Shown piece after piece: positions 12,801 through 24,337 of a stretch of DNA of 64,000 nt (position 1 is its first letter; each line of letters starts with the position of its first letter). Source of the stretch: Zasmidium citrigriseum. Lineage: Eukaryota; Ascomycota; Dothideomycetes; Mycosphaerellales; Mycosphaerellaceae. Where the stretch lies: assembly GCA_002786025.1 (NCBI GenBank), contig NHNW01000033.1:434001-498000 (forward strand). Direction: 5' to 3'. The translations under genes and the position numbers were made by a program. The notes beneath the pieces were generated by a model that was given only the letters and a program-made list of their open reading frames with translations, searched no databases and was not told the DNA's origin.

Positions 12801-13195
12801 CAGAGCCGCTTCAGACCCCTGCAGTCCCCAGGGCGCCAATTCCTCCACAGCGGATCACGAAATCGAACTGGCATGCCTACGCGCAGGAATTCGCCGCTTA
12901 CCTCAAGCGTTACTCCGAGTTCAACAAGACGATACTCGTGCACTTCGCCAAGCGAGAGGAACTGTTGGGCAACCGCCTGACGGGGGATGGCTCGGCATGG
13001 CTGGAAGCTGTTGGTGGAGATACATCCCAGGGCCAAGGATTTGCTTCTTACTTCAAGGGTGTGCAACAAGATGAGAAAGTTCGCGAGACTTGGAATTTGG
13101 CATGCGAGGGCCACCTGGACGCCGTGAGAAAGTTTGATGAACTCCGCGAGCGAGTGAGGAAGTTGTCGCTTCAGGGCTCGCTCAATGACTCGTAG
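9881..13195 (+). CDS. J-domain (DnaJ/HSP40-type) protein with a long disordered region
   Basis: A 1085-aa protein with exons 9881-9908 and 9966-13195. The short first exon (MVKPDIKHN) is needed to complete the J domain (residues about 9-75: YYSDLELP, then YHPDRN with the HPD triad at 37-39, which stimulates Hsp70 ATPase). Residues about 85-960 are low in complexity, rich in Ser, Pro, Gln and Arg, and lack the Gly/Phe and zinc-finger parts of class A/B J-proteins, so this is class C. The last 130 residues are folded and helical (from about WHAYAQEFAAYLKRYSEF to the end) and may hold the client- or partner-binding part. No signal peptide or membrane span. A nuclear or cytosolic co-chaperone is likely; its client is unknown. 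Confidence 0.87.
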
Positions 13196-14271
13196 GAAGA
13201 GTCTCATCGGCGGACGCAAGGAGTAAAAGAGAGGCTGGCTTCGAGGTCGAGCACGTTTCTTCATGAGAGGGTGTCCAGTCTCAGGCATCAACCTTTGGTA
13301 CGGGAGATTGGTCTGCGCAGTGAAGCGAGGGAGCAGTTGAGACGAATTGGAGAGGAGTTGAGGGCGACTTCGAATGCGTTGAGAGGGAGTCCTGGACGGT
13401 CGGGCCGGATGTCTTGATGTTGGACCTCGTTCATCGACTGCGTTTGGTTCTGGTGCTTTTCTCTTTTTTGCATGCGAATGTGTTGTTTTGAGCGATGGCG
13501 AAGGGTGTGTGGATGATCGGCAAAAGGGAATACATGGATGGGACTAGAGGATCATGATTGTGTGTAATAACATGAACGGATTGCTTTTGGTTTGGTTTTT
13601 GATACCCGTGGAGATGGATGGAAGGGGATGAGTAGAGGAGGTTGGGCGGTGGTTTGTAGTAGTGTAGTGTATTATGTCTTTTCTTCATGGCCGCTTTTGG
13701 CTTAGTATCTCATTTCTGTCTTCTCTCGAGGAAGTCACCAGCTGGGTATACGCTGTGTTGGGTACTTCGCGGTGGCAGAACTTCGGCAAGTGATTCGGTG
13801 AGTGAATGAACGGGGCTTGGCGTGAGCTTTGCGGTCAGGGGTTTGCGACCTCACCTCACCTCTTCCGCCAATGAATTGTTTTAGTGGATAATGCGTCGGG
13901 TCTGACTTTTGTTGGTAGAATCTTACGTTTTCGAGGTCTCTCCGAGGCCAGCACCTATCTCAAGAATGACCGCCGGCAAGTTTTGAAAGCGCTATCTCCT
14001 GAATTTCTCGCCTGGCACGAGATCTCGGTACTGATCTCTGTGATGCGCGACTGGCTGAGTGATTCGCTACAGACTTTTTCGGTCCTTGAAAGCATATTGA
14101 TCGATTCTTGGGCGTGGACTTGCGATCCGAAACATGCTCCAGATGCCTGCTGCTGCATCGTGGTGGGACGAAACGGATTTATGGCCGCCATGTTGAGCTA
14201 TGACCATGGCTGAGCCAGCGCTTGGATTCGGTTTCTGATGTATGTACATCTCACAGCTACTAACTTCCTTG
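13196..14271. other. Intergenic between convergent genes
   Basis: About 1.1 kb between two convergent genes. It should carry both 3' ends. Short open frames on either strand show no motif and I call no gene. Confidence 0.45.
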
Positions 14272-15212
14272 CTATCGACGCCCCGTATCGGGTGCCTCCC
14301 ACCCTCTCCAACTCCCATCCAGTTCCGCCAGCACGGTATCCGTCGCCATCTCTGGCGGTTTGGTCACTCCGTTGGCTTCGTATACTGCGGTCTCGCGATC
14401 TAGCTCAGGGATGTCTTTCCCCTGGCCTGACAGCTCGGCTTTGTCGAACATTGTTTCGGATTCGTGTGGTTGATTTGATGTGTTCTTGCTCTTGTTCCGC
14501 CAGATCAGGAAGGCGATGAGGAAGAGGATGATGGCTCCGAGTGTCACGCCAACGCCGATGCCGGCTTGAGCGCCTGTTGACAGGCCTGAGGGTTGTGGAG
14601 AGGTAGATGAGGTGGCGATTGCAGCGCCTGCGCTTGGTCGAGATGGCGCCGCGGTCGTCGTGTCGATGGATGCGGTTGACGTGGCAAATAAGGTGGAATC
14701 GCCGGGACCGTTGACTATCGTGATAGGATAGGCTTCGACATCGGCCCAATCGCCGGTGGTAGTCATGCTACCATTAACGATGACCGGACTGCTGATAGGG
14801 CCTGCACATGACCAATCCTCGACGCTAAAAGAGAGGGTGAGCGATCTACAGGGCCATCAGCATTTCTGTCGTTTCCGTACCGTCATACCATCTCTTACCG
14901 GGGGCAGCAAGTAGTCGTTGTTCGACCGCCACCTTCTCCCTGCAGCGATGCGGCTACATACGACTTGGGACAGATTCCAGGAGAATAATAATTTATTGGC
15001 GTTTTCGTATATCCGGAGCCGTTCACGGAGACTTGGTCTGTGAGCTCGTAAAAGTACGGCGGATAGCAATCTGCCACGAGGCCTCGTATCGCATGGAACC
15101 CGACGGTTGAGCTTTCATCAGAGTCGTAAGTTGAGATCAGGTCTGAGCTATTTGGATTCACCGTGAAGGTTGGTCCAAGGCATGAAGCCGGCGGAGTGAA
15201 CATCGTTGTCAT
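14272..15212 (-). CDS. Single-pass surface membrane protein with cysteine-containing N-terminal ectodomain
   Basis: A 295-aa protein from exons 14899-15212 and 14272-14845. The N-terminal 120 residues contain spaced cysteines (CLGPTF, CYPPYF, GICPKS, CCPR, and after the intron WSCAGP) and an N-glycosylation sequon. A Ser/Thr-rich stretch follows, then one membrane span (about IGVGVTLGAIILFLIAFLIW), then a charged cytoplasmic tail. There is no cleavable signal peptide from the chosen ATG, so the N-terminus would be exported by the single span. This layout is common among uncharacterised Pezizomycotina surface proteins that resemble wall or mating sensors, but I cannot name a family. The frame stays open upstream to an ATG at 15440, so the start is uncertain. 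Confidence 0.65.
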
Positions 15213-15899
15213 CCGCGGTATGAAATCATCATTGGATGCTTGCGATGCGAGGGATGCCACGACTGATGGGTCAACCGCGGGTCCTGAGATTTTGATCCGC
15301 CGTCGGAAAGTCTGAATCCCGTCGTAGTAAGACAGTAACAGCTTAGAGAAGGACAAGTCTTGTAGCCTCCGAGCTCTGAAGTTCCCTCGAAAACGACGAG
15401 GAAAAGGCGAGCTCGCCCACCTTATCTCTCGAGCTTGCAATCCTCTAAGGCTGGCATCTGTCGGTTCGAACCAATGACAATCGCTGAGCTACGAGCCATA
15501 CCTCTTCCATCGAAGTGCTTCTGCAGTCTCTGTCGATTGGAGCTCTATCGAGTCAAGCCAAGCGAATCAGCATGGCTAATTGCAAGCTCTGAGGTTTCTG
15601 TGCCGCTGTGGCGTTTGATCTGGAATCTGTATGATGAAGTTTAATCTCTTGCCATGCATGTCACTCCAGTCGACGCTGCGGCTGTGATGTTTGTCATCTT
15701 CAAAGAGTCTCTTAAATACTCATTGACATGTAGGTATATGTGCATCCTTTCCGTGTTCTTGGTTGGAGCGTTGTCGTTGTTTTGTGGTCGGTTGAACTTT
15801 TTTAGAGTGAGAAGTGTACGGCTTTGTTTGACTTGGGGGGTTGCTTCATTAATATATGTGCTTCGTAGATATTGTTTCTGACTGTGTTGGCGGTGCGGC
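15213..15899. other. Intergenic, no gene seen
   Basis: These 687 bases hold the promoter of the surface protein and the 3' end of the HET gene. A GGTTCGAACC-like T-loop at about 15473 was examined as a tRNA and rejected. Confidence 0.45.
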
Positions 15900-17615
15900 C
15901 TATTTGATGCGGACGGTGACTAGGGGTCGTGGCCAGAGTGGGTCGTCTGTCTTGGTGAGGAATTCGGTGGACGAGTACCTGGTTTTGCCCGCGTGTACAA
16001 GTTCAATGACGAGGCCGCCGTGATGAATGACCCCAGTCATAATGTATTGGCCCATGTTCTGAGTGGGGGGATGTTCAGAGTGGCCGCGCAGAAGAAGGAA
16101 AAGGGACGGTCGTTGCGTTGGCAGCTCGAACAAGCTATCCCCTGCCTGGAAATCATGTCTATGTGTATAAATTTTAATGGTGCCGTATCGGATCCTGCCA
16201 GAGTCTCTGTGTTGAAAGTCAACACTATACGGTGAGTGCCTCGAATAGCGATCTGGTTGTCGGATGCCATGAATCGTGGCCACATATCTTAGCCGACACG
16301 TCAAGATGTGGTTTTGATCAATAGAAGGCTGCAAGGTTCCAGTCAGATCATCGTCATCTCGCTCTCCAATATCCCCAAGACGGTCTTCAAATGGAAGTTG
16401 CAAGTCAGGGGCCCAAGATGGAAGACTGGAATTTTCGCGGTGGAATGATTGGAAGCTCGCGAGCTGGCAAACGTCTTGCACGCGGTGATCTCTGCACCAC
16501 ATGTATTCTGCGAGCCGGACTGATACCGAATTAACATCCAGTCCATAGTCGGGCACAATATCACAATCTGGGTCGATGCTAAGTAGTGAGTATAGCCGGT
16601 CCCGTGGATCAGCGCATTCCATGAACTCGCAATCCAGCAAGAGCCTAAAGATGTTCCGAGATTCGGAGTTTATCGCAAAGGGAAGCAATACTTGTATGTC
16701 AATGGCCCTAGTCTGAACGCTTAGAGACAAGCCGAAGCCTTCTCTTCCAACGTTGTTGTCAATGGGAAGTCCGAGATCCGTTCCCAGCACGTTGAAGGTA
16801 CAGTCGAGAGTTGTGAGGTCTGAGAGCCTGTGCAAGCCCCATCGCAACTCAAATGTCTCTGTTCGAGCATGCGCAATCTCTTGCACGATCCATCGTCGAT
16901 GGAAGTATGGGCGGAATAAGAAAGCCTCCAAGGTTTTCAGCGTGTCATTCAAGGTCCATGAAGCTTTCAAGTCCCATGAGGCTGACATCTTATCCCAGAG
17001 AATGGGATCATGTACGGACATGATAGCACGCGAGAGGGCTTGGGCTGGACGAAACTTCCGAAAGTCGTATCCTGTATGCATTTCCTGGAACATGAGCCAC
17101 ACAATAGCATCTTGCATTGGATCCCCTTCACCGAGCCAAGCCACAACTCGACGGGCGTTTTTGTACACCGAGGCCATGTGCGAGACTTGTTCAATTCGTT
17201 CTTGCAGGTTGGTCTGGTCGATACATATCGCATCGATCCAGATACGGAGGCTTCTGAACTCCTCATGACGTAAGCGGCAAAGGGCCTCGAATAAGTTCCT
17301 TCCGATCGGAAGACGCTTTCCGTCGATTATGATCTCTCGACACTTGGATTTGTCGCCATCTTGCATCGCCCAGCTGTAGGACAGGGCAGTGTAGTAGAGA
17401 TCTCGACGTTGAGGAATAGTCTCAAAGAAGTTTTGCAGAGTCCAGCTGAAGCACAAAGGTGTATACTGGGCGTCCTGTTCGTCCCGTGGTATAGCTTCGA
17501 TCGCGCAATTAAAGGGTTCGTCCAGTAAGGCTGAGGGTCTGACGATGAGAATTCGGATATAGCCCGGTCCAGGTAAAGGTTCATGAGTGTAAATTTCAAC
17601 TGTACTCTGGTCCAT
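15900..17615 (-). CDS. Heterokaryon incompatibility (HET) domain protein
   Basis: An intronless 571-aa protein with a HET domain in its N-terminal half. The three conserved blocks are present: YTALSYSWA, RIWIDAICIDQTN followed by QVSHMASVYKNARRVVAWLGE (split here by me), and RRWIVQEIA. HET proteins trigger cell death after fusion of unlike strains or act in innate-type responses; the domain is distantly related to TIR domains. The C-terminal half has the usual variable region (ADPRDRLYSLL, LPSWAPDL). The frame extends to an ATG at 17720; the start at 17615 is preferred because the family usually begins shortly before the GYIRIL segment. No NACHT or WD40 partner domain. Confidence 0.88.
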   Translation of the reverse strand: MDQSTVEIYTHEPLPGPGYIRILIVRPSALLDEPFNCAIEAIPRDEQDAQYTPLCFSWTLQNFFETIPQRRDLYYTALSYSWAMQDGDKSKCREIIIDGKRLPIGRNLFEALCRLRHEEFRSLRIWIDAICIDQTNLQERIEQVSHMASVYKNARRVVAWLGEGDPMQDAIVWLMFQEMHTGYDFRKFRPAQALSRAIMSVHDPILWDKMSASWDLKASWTLNDTLKTLEAFLFRPYFHRRWIVQEIAHARTETFELRWGLHRLSDLTTLDCTFNVLGTDLGLPIDNNVGREGFGLSLSVQTRAIDIQVLLPFAINSESRNIFRLLLDCEFMECADPRDRLYSLLSIDPDCDIVPDYGLDVNSVSVRLAEYMWCRDHRVQDVCQLASFQSFHRENSSLPSWAPDLQLPFEDRLGDIGERDDDDLTGTLQPSIDQNHILTCRLRYVATIHGIRQPDRYSRHSPYSVDFQHRDSGRIRYGTIKIYTHRHDFQAGDSLFELPTQRPSLFLLLRGHSEHPPTQNMGQYIMTGVIHHGGLVIELVHAGKTRYSSTEFLTKTDDPLWPRPLVTVRIK

Positions 17616-19196
17616 GGTGATATCGATGTTGTCTGCCGTGAGGTCTGGGACTGTGCCGTAGAAAGCGAAGAACGAGGAAAGAAGTAGTGGTGAAGTCGAA
17701 AGTCGATCTTTTAGCGCCAAACTCTAAATCCGCCATGGTGTGGCGGAGTTCACCACAGCCCAAATCATATGCAGGCGAATCTCCAATCGATTCTCGACCT
17801 GACCGATCGAGAACCCTGTGCTTCCGCCTCAGGTCACACTCGTTGCCTTATGGGCAGCTGCTTCGTTTACTTCTCGGGAGCTGTACAGCATGAGGCACAA
17901 AGGCAGGCACGAAGAAGAGGCGCGGCTGGCAGGTGAGGAGCAAGACAAGAGGCCGCCTGTGATGGTGACTTAGCTTGTGGCCTCGGAGACGCCAGGTCGT
18001 GCACCGTAGTTCTCTCCTGAAGCCTCGAGAGACGCTCTTAAACGCCATTTGCTGAGTCCGATCTGCTCTTCTTCGCTTTGATGAGCTTTGCTGACATGTC
18101 CATGAGATCTTCACCGAATACACTGAGCGTCACTTGCACGCCAGCGGAGCTCTCATGCAAACTCTTTCCCCAGGTATTCTCGGCCAGAGATGATTGTGTG
18201 ACTATCTCCCCTGAGCCTCCCAATCACCTTTCATCATCCATCTGATCTTACGAGACGACCTCTTTACACTCAGTGTGGTTGCAGTTGGACACCAAGACTT
18301 CTCTGCAAAAGCACTTTCCGTCCGTAGGGTCTACTCAGTGCCACTCTGCTTGGAAAGTTCATTGCCTCAAGCAAACGATTTCGAATGGCCCACGGCTTAC
18401 TCAAATGGACTGGCCACGACTACGGTCTTCTGGAGAATTTCTTTGGCAAGGTCTTGGCTACAAATACAATCCGTCGCCGCTGAGGCCGGCGGCGGAAGGT
18501 GTTTTCGACTGTGGTCTCGTCTGTGATTACCCATCGCTGCATCTTCACCGGCCTTGAAATGGGTGTAGCTGTGCCGGACATTTTATGGAACGAAGACCTT
18601 GTCTTTACGCATTTGCCTGGGGCTTGTGCTCAACTCATCGCTCTCGGTTACTCGCAGGGTTTTCTTCGATGGTGCCCCTGAAGGATATGCACCCAAGCTG
18701 GTGGACATGGAGCTCAGGCTCAGGGCGGCACAGAGTTCAGGAAGATTGTGATGAAGCTGACGATTTGGCACGACATTCAATGCAGGTAAGAGGGTCTGAT
18801 ATAAAGCTCAGGGCATGACTAAAAGCACATAGAGAAGGGAGCCTTGCTGTTCGGATGTACGACACGTCGACTTTTCGAGACCCGTCTCTGACCTCTTGGC
18901 CCGATCCAAGCATCCACTACCTGGCCGTCCTGTGTGTAGGGGCTATGCGGGCAAGGCCAGCGATGAGTCAAGCCGTAGTTTACAGATCAACCATCGGCCT
19001 GCGACTCTCACAAAATTGTGGTCGTCGATGTCCGGCTGACTCGCTCACCTTCACTTCTGTCTTCAGTCCGGCTCATTCTTCAATTCAGTTCTGCCTTCAG
19101 ATTTGTCCTTCTCCTGTATTCAGTCCTTCAGTGGTTCTGGGCTCACTCTCTCGCTCACTTCGGCTTATAATGCTACTGATGCATCGTAACGGGGTC
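17616..19196. other. Gene-poor region and leader of the next gene
   Basis: About 1.6 kb with several short open frames and no motif. The stretch before 19197 is full of short TTCAGT/CTTC runs (about 19055-19165), typical of a pyrimidine-rich fungal 5' leader. The HET promoter lies on the left side. Confidence 0.4.
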
Positions 19197-20597
19197 ATGT
19201 CAGACTCTGAAGCCTTCATACCAGATTCCAAGATCACCTCAAATCTTGATCAAGCGGCCATTGCGGGTCACGGAAAAGAGACAATGGACAAAGGCGTTAC
19301 GGATAGGTACGCAGAGGCGACCATGAAGGATTTGAACAGGTATCGAGAGCAGATACAGTTGGCCCAAGAGCATGCTGCAGCGTCACGAGGCATCTCAGAG
19401 CCGACTTCAGCGACCTCCGACACCCTGGACCTCTTATCATTGCTCGCGTGCCCTCAAGGGGCTACCTTTCGCGTTGTGCTGTCTACAGCACCACTGGACT
19501 TTGTCCAACTTCATGGAATGGCACTGCGACGCCGAGCAGCTCGAGAGCACTATCAAACGACTAGCAAGGCTAGCACCGCAGGTTTGAGGGCGGCCTCTAA
19601 TGTTCGTGCAGCTGCCGCTGAAGATATTCGATCGGGCCGCAAATCCGAAGGCCTAGGCAGCGCAGAGGAAGCTTTGTTCCTGAAGGGTTACTCTGCATTG
19701 AAGAACGCTCAAGCCAGCCGTGACGGTATGTGGGCCGTAGAGACACCCACGCCTCGCCTCTCTAGCCCCAGGACGTCGTCGACGACATCATCGACGATCT
19801 CTTCGATTGGAAATACGCCCATAACACCATCCCTGGCGATCGGAGGACGGATATTAGAAAGCAGCTATGAAGATGACACGGACTGGGATGACATCTTCGG
19901 TTCGGCAGAGGCGACACCCACATCGAGCCTCGAGGAGATTTGCACGACGTTGTTCAACACGATGTCCTCGACTCAGCAGGGTTAGACGCCAGATGCGATG
20001 CCCACAGGTGACAAGAACCACCAGCATGACACAGTCCTCGCCATGTGTTGCCTGGACTCAACCTCGGGCGACGACTTGGCGGGCATCGTTATGGAAGCAG
20101 CGGCAGACGCGTTTGATTTGAGTTTCGAGGAACTTCTGGCAATCGACCAGGCCATGAACAGCAAGGACGCCAGCGATGGGGCTGATTCGAGCTTGGCAAT
20201 CATTGCGGCAGACCTTGAGTTGACTAGAGAGCTAGCAGAAACGGAGGATGAGATGATGAATATCGCCACGACAATCGGGCCACGTCACCCAGTACAGCTG
20301 AGAGACTTGGAAGTGTCCAACTTCGCTCGAAAGGTGATCAGTTACATTCCGGAAATTTTGTCAATGATGCTCAACGGCATGGCAGCAAGTGACAGCCTGC
20401 CCGGCTCGACCAAGGCTGTCGTCCATGAAATTGCCTGTTTCGGGCCACGAAAGCAAGGATGTTGGAACAAGGAATGGCGAACGCATCTCATTCCCCTTGA
20501 GGTCCTCCATGTGGCTGCTCGCATCAACACTCAATTATTCGAGGAGAGTGGCTTGAGCATGTGTACACGGATTCCAGAAGATCGTTCTGATTGTTGA
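19197..20597 (+). CDS. Unrecognised protein with an in-frame stop that an in-frame intron could remove
   Basis: Two long plus-strand frames lie in the same reading frame: 19197-19985 (262 aa) and 19986-20597. Only a TAG at 19983-19985 separates them. A strong donor (GTATGT at 19726) and an acceptor (CACAG ending at 20007) define a 282-nt intron that keeps the frame. Splicing joins 19197-19725 to 20008-20597 and gives a 372-aa protein. No good branch site is seen, and the putative intron is itself open and protein-like up to the TAG. Hence an alternative-splice pair, a broken gene or a sequencing error are all possible. Residues are mostly helical, with an Ala/Arg-rich middle and acidic, Met-rich parts after the junction. 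The frame is open upstream to 18855; 19197 has the better start context. No family recognised. Confidence 0.5.
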
Positions 20598-20776
20598 GCA
20601 AGAGAGATTGATGCGTCGTCGTTTGATCAGGACATCTCATTGGGGGAACAATAAGATAAATTTGCGTGATTGCAAGACTTTCTGCCGTCGCTTTCTATTC
20701 GTAAGTCATAATCTGCTCCGTGGAGTGTCGATTCTCAACCCATTTTCCTGACAGATTGAACATGTCCTCCAAATCT

Positions 20777-22101
20777 CTACGATGAATAGCCTGGGAAGAT
20801 ATCAAAAAGCTGGCTGTTGAAGTCCGACAGCTGAGGACAAGCCAAATTGGACAAAACGCCATCCAGCTGACCAGTAATTGGTGCCAGCAGATTTCCAATC
20901 GTGCCCAACAGACCATCCAACTGATCAATACCGCCAGCTTGCGCAGCCCGGAAAGCAAAACATGCGAGGTTGTTGCCCTGGAATAGAGTTGCACCGTTGA
21001 AAACTCCTCCGGTGAGATCGCCAACCTCAACGCCAGTGAAGCTGTTGGTTGTTCCAGTATTGCCGCCAATGCGGAGCGTATCTGGATACAGGGAGGCCCC
21101 GGAGAGAAGGTCAAGGAAAACATCCGCAAGACTGTATTGATCTGCACTTGGCCGTCTGTACCAGTTGAGTGGAATTCTCTCCATACCTTGATGATGAACA
21201 TAGTCTCCTGGGTTGTCGTCCGAAGCACCGGCGCCAGTACCCGAGATGGCAAAGAAGTCCTTGAGCACATCGGCACTCAGATAGCCGCCGGGTTGCTCGG
21301 CACTGTGGTTTGACATGAAGTTGGCGACGAAGTTATGAGCTGCTGGCGCCACGAGACCGGAGAAAGGACCCCAGAAAGCGTAAGGGTTGTTGTCGAGAGA
21401 GTAGTGGGTGACGAAGTTGCTTTGAGCCGTCGCCTCGTCCAAGGTCAGACCTCCCTGTGCCAGCTGCATGAGGTTGTTCCAAGAGTGCCATTGCACGACA
21501 CCCACGTTGCCGTTGTTGAGGTATGCATCACCTCGGACGATGGAAGCATCGTTCTCGTATTTGTTGTGTGTTCCAACAATGCCCTTGGGATTGCTCAAGA
21601 GGAGGGGGAGGGTGGATGGGAAGCCGGCGCCGATGGACCAGGTGCCGCTCGGGATGTCGCCAGAGATGAGAATGGCAATTGCAGCCAGACCAATGGCAAG
21701 ATCCGGTGCCATGTTGTATGCCTTTCCAAGCCCATCTACGGTCTGTTGAATTGTTGCTTTGCCATTGCGAGGGAGGAAGCCGTGGTTTGCGGCCTGTGAC
21801 AGAACGACAATCAGTGGAATGCTCTAGACATAGTTTCAGAATATACTGGACGTACTGCGTTCAAGCCAGGACACTCGCCACGGAGATCTCCAGAGCCAGG
21901 TGCTTTGAACGGATTGGGACCGCCATCAGTCACGTCAACGTACTGATCTTGAGCGTTGAACTTTGGGTTTGGATGTCCAGCACCAGTGTTAAGACGACCA
22001 CCGCTTGCTGCTCGCTTCACAAGAGCGTCCTGTTGCATCACGGTGGGCCATGCTGCAGTCGTGGCAGCCAATGCTGCGATGGTGGTGGCGTATTTGACCA
22101 T
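20777..22101 (-). CDS. Secreted family-2 haem peroxidase (chloroperoxidase/peroxygenase type)
   Basis: A 420-aa haem-thiolate peroxidase from exons 21856-22101 and 20777-21793. A signal peptide (MVKYATTIAALAATTAA) shows secretion. The proximal haem ligand is C77 in RGECPGLNA; splicing then gives ANHGFLPRNG, the conserved block after the ligand. The distal acid-base glutamate is E162 in KYENDAS. Classical chloroperoxidase has PCP and EHD at these sites and the peroxygenases PCP and EGD; here they read ECP and END. A second long domain-like C-terminus (about GIDQLDGLLGTIGNLLAPI) is amphipathic. Likely acts outside the cell on aromatic or aliphatic substrates with hydrogen peroxide; halogenation cannot be predicted. 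Confidence 0.88.
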
Positions 22102-22182
22102 TGTGACAATGAGTGTGTTGTTGGAATGACAATCGGGATCTGCGGTGAAGACACGCCTCGAGATGGCCTCGTTGGCTGTTCT

Positions 22183-22189
22183 TTTATAT
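22183..22189 (-). promoter_or_regulatory. TATA box of the haem peroxidase gene
   Basis: The minus strand reads TATAAAA about 85 bases upstream of the ATG at 22101, which is a normal spacing. Confidence 0.55.
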
Positions 22190-23321
22190 GTTCCATCGAC
22201 AATTTTCTTCACTCCGGCACGGCAAATCGAAGAAAAGGAACGATTACTCCATCAACTGCAACACATCCATCGGATTATCCACTTCGATCAATTACCGTCG
22301 AAGGAGTCCACAGAATCATAGCAGATGACCATTGGACTCGCTGGCGACTTCTTGGAAATGTATGTAGTAGCCCATTTTGGACGGCAATTCGATTCGCCTC
22401 GTCAAGGGGTTGCAATAAATCTGGGGCGAGATCTGGGGTTTTACGAAGCCATACGATGGCCTGAAGAGCCGGTTTGATGCAAGTGCGGGGTGGCTGCATG
22501 TCTTTTAGCCATCGCTACCAATCTCGTGCTTCGTATTAATACCACTTGAAGCGAGCACTTCCAGTGTGTACCCCACAAAGTCAAACATGCTGTCATGAAC
22601 GACTGGAGTCCCCGCACGACTTCTCCAAGGCTAATGTCGACGAAGTATACAATTGTCTTCAGCGATAAAGTGAAGCTAGCAGCCTGAGATAACATCCGAG
22701 CCCTCAGCCGATCCCCGGCCCGAAAGCAATTTACCATGTGATACCGTACGAACCGAGGTCCGCCTGCTCTAGCTCCGCCTAAAGCTGCCATCGGGAGTAG
22801 AGTTGAGGGTTGAAACACCGTGGCTCCAGTCACTACACTATTGCGATATATCCGCCGGCAAACCTTTTATGCATAACTCCTGCGGGCGACACTGCATGCG
22901 CCACAGTCTTGGTCTACCAAGACATCTCAATCGCCTTTGCTGTTTTCGTTCGGCAAAACCGTTTTGCATCGGGCATGGCAGTATTGCGTGCTGGGTACGA
23001 GGAGTTCTATCTGTTTTGAACAGAACCCGAAGCGGCAATGACGGTGATGATTCTGTGCTCTCGGGGGGCCGATGGTCGTATAGCGAATACGACTTGAGGA
23101 GTTGGTCATGTGTGGTCAAAGTCTCCACTGGAAAGACACTGTGTGGATGACGTGAAGGCTATTACGGCTACAGCTTACTCGAGTCAGCATAGTCAGTTGG
23201 CGCCTCGTCGGATTTTCGTGATGCCAATCCACAAATGGAGAGCGTGCGAGATGTCAGACGGTAGTGGGAGTCACGAACCCTCGAGAACACTCAGTCATCG
23301 ATGTGTCTTCTTACCTCCAGG
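22190..23321. other. Gene-poor region
   Basis: About 1.1 kb upstream of the peroxidase gene. Open frames of 60-130 codons on both strands have high Cys, Arg and Ser content and no motif. Nothing is called. Confidence 0.4.
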
Positions 23322-24092
23322 CTACTTGTAATTCACATCCCTCACCGGCCAACACCCCGTCTCCAAAACATGCTCCACGAGTCCTCCCTGCCCGCCCCAA
23401 GTCTGCTGAGCAAACGCTCTCATGGCATCGAGCCCATTGATCAAGGTCCCTGTCGTCCAGATTTTGCCGTCTTGGTGCCAACGCTTATCAAGCCACTCGA
23501 CACTTTGATGTTCCTCCCGAAGTTTCTTGAGAAGGAGCGAGGGCGCCGTAGCCGTCTTTCCCTCAAGCAGACCGGCTAAAAGAAGTGGACGAAAAGCGCC
23601 ACAGACGGCGATGAAGGCTTGACAGGTATCGTGGCTTTTGCGGATGAAGCTAACTTCGGCGGCTGTGGGAGTGTAGTCCATTTTGTTGGCACCCATGAGC
23701 ACGATGTCCAGGGGCGGGCAGGTGGCGAACGTGTCCTTGTCGTCGAGTCAGCGGTGATCAGACTGAACGAGTATCGAAGACTCACTGTGGGGAGGACTCT
23801 CATGTTGGCGGTCAGCTGTGCTGGCTCGCCAGACTCGTTGACCCAATGACATTGAATGTCCATCGCTTGCTTCTTCATCTCTGCTGGATAGACGCTGTCT
23901 GGGAGATCTTTCACATGGTCTGACATGCTGCCCATAAGATGGGTTGGTGCAATGTCTAGGATCTCTGTGGTCCTGTGCGACTAGTCAGCGATCTTTGCGA
24001 TGGCTCTCTCCTAGACTGGCGTACGAGTTAAGGAGAATCACTCCCATGTGAATCCTGCGATTTGGCCTTGAAATATCAAACTTTGCGGACAT
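23322..24092 (-). CDS. DJ-1/PfpI family protein
   Basis: A 222-aa class-I glutamine amidotransferase-like protein from exons 24025-24092, 23786-23972 and 23322-23735. The fold's landmarks are an N-terminal strand (IHMGVILLN), the segment PLDIVLMGA and the nucleophile elbow AVCGAF with C130. Fungal members of this family include chaperones, glyoxalases and amidases, so activity cannot be assigned. It is cytosolic by sequence. It is divergent from a Zn2Cys6 regulator, and 245 bases separate the two starts, so the pair may be co-regulated. Confidence 0.85.
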
Positions 24093-24337
24093 CTTGAATC
24101 GACTTGAGGGCTTTGTGTCGTGATGAGAGCACGCATGGCGACAATCACGATGCTTATACTGCCAATCATTTTGTTCCTCGCAAGGCTGAAGCCGGCCCCG
24201 GGGTGAGGCTGAGCCGACAGCCGGACCGCTTGGCCGGCACGGCTCCAAACTTTGCTTCCGCTCCGCTCTCACCTCACTTCATCACCTTTCATCAACCCGG
24301 GACCTGACTTTGATCCTTGCCATCCACATTCACCGGC
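24093..24337. promoter_or_regulatory. Bidirectional promoter, DJ-1-like gene and Zn2Cys6 regulator
   Basis: These 245 bases separate two divergent starts. GCCGGC/CCGG-rich motifs occur near 24190-24240 (several CGG and CCG triplets), the half-sites that Zn2Cys6 proteins usually bind. Regulator self-control is an inference. Confidence 0.4.

Noticed and set aside
15440..15530. tRNA-like signals on the minus strand (TAGCTCAG and GGTTCGAACC)
   Set aside because: Only about a dozen bases lie between the D-arm-like and T-arm-like parts; there is no room for an anticodon arm and no acceptor stem pairs.
19981..20007. 27-nt intron to remove the TAG at 19983
   Set aside because: Too short for fungal splicing and has no branch site; the 282-nt alternative fits better.
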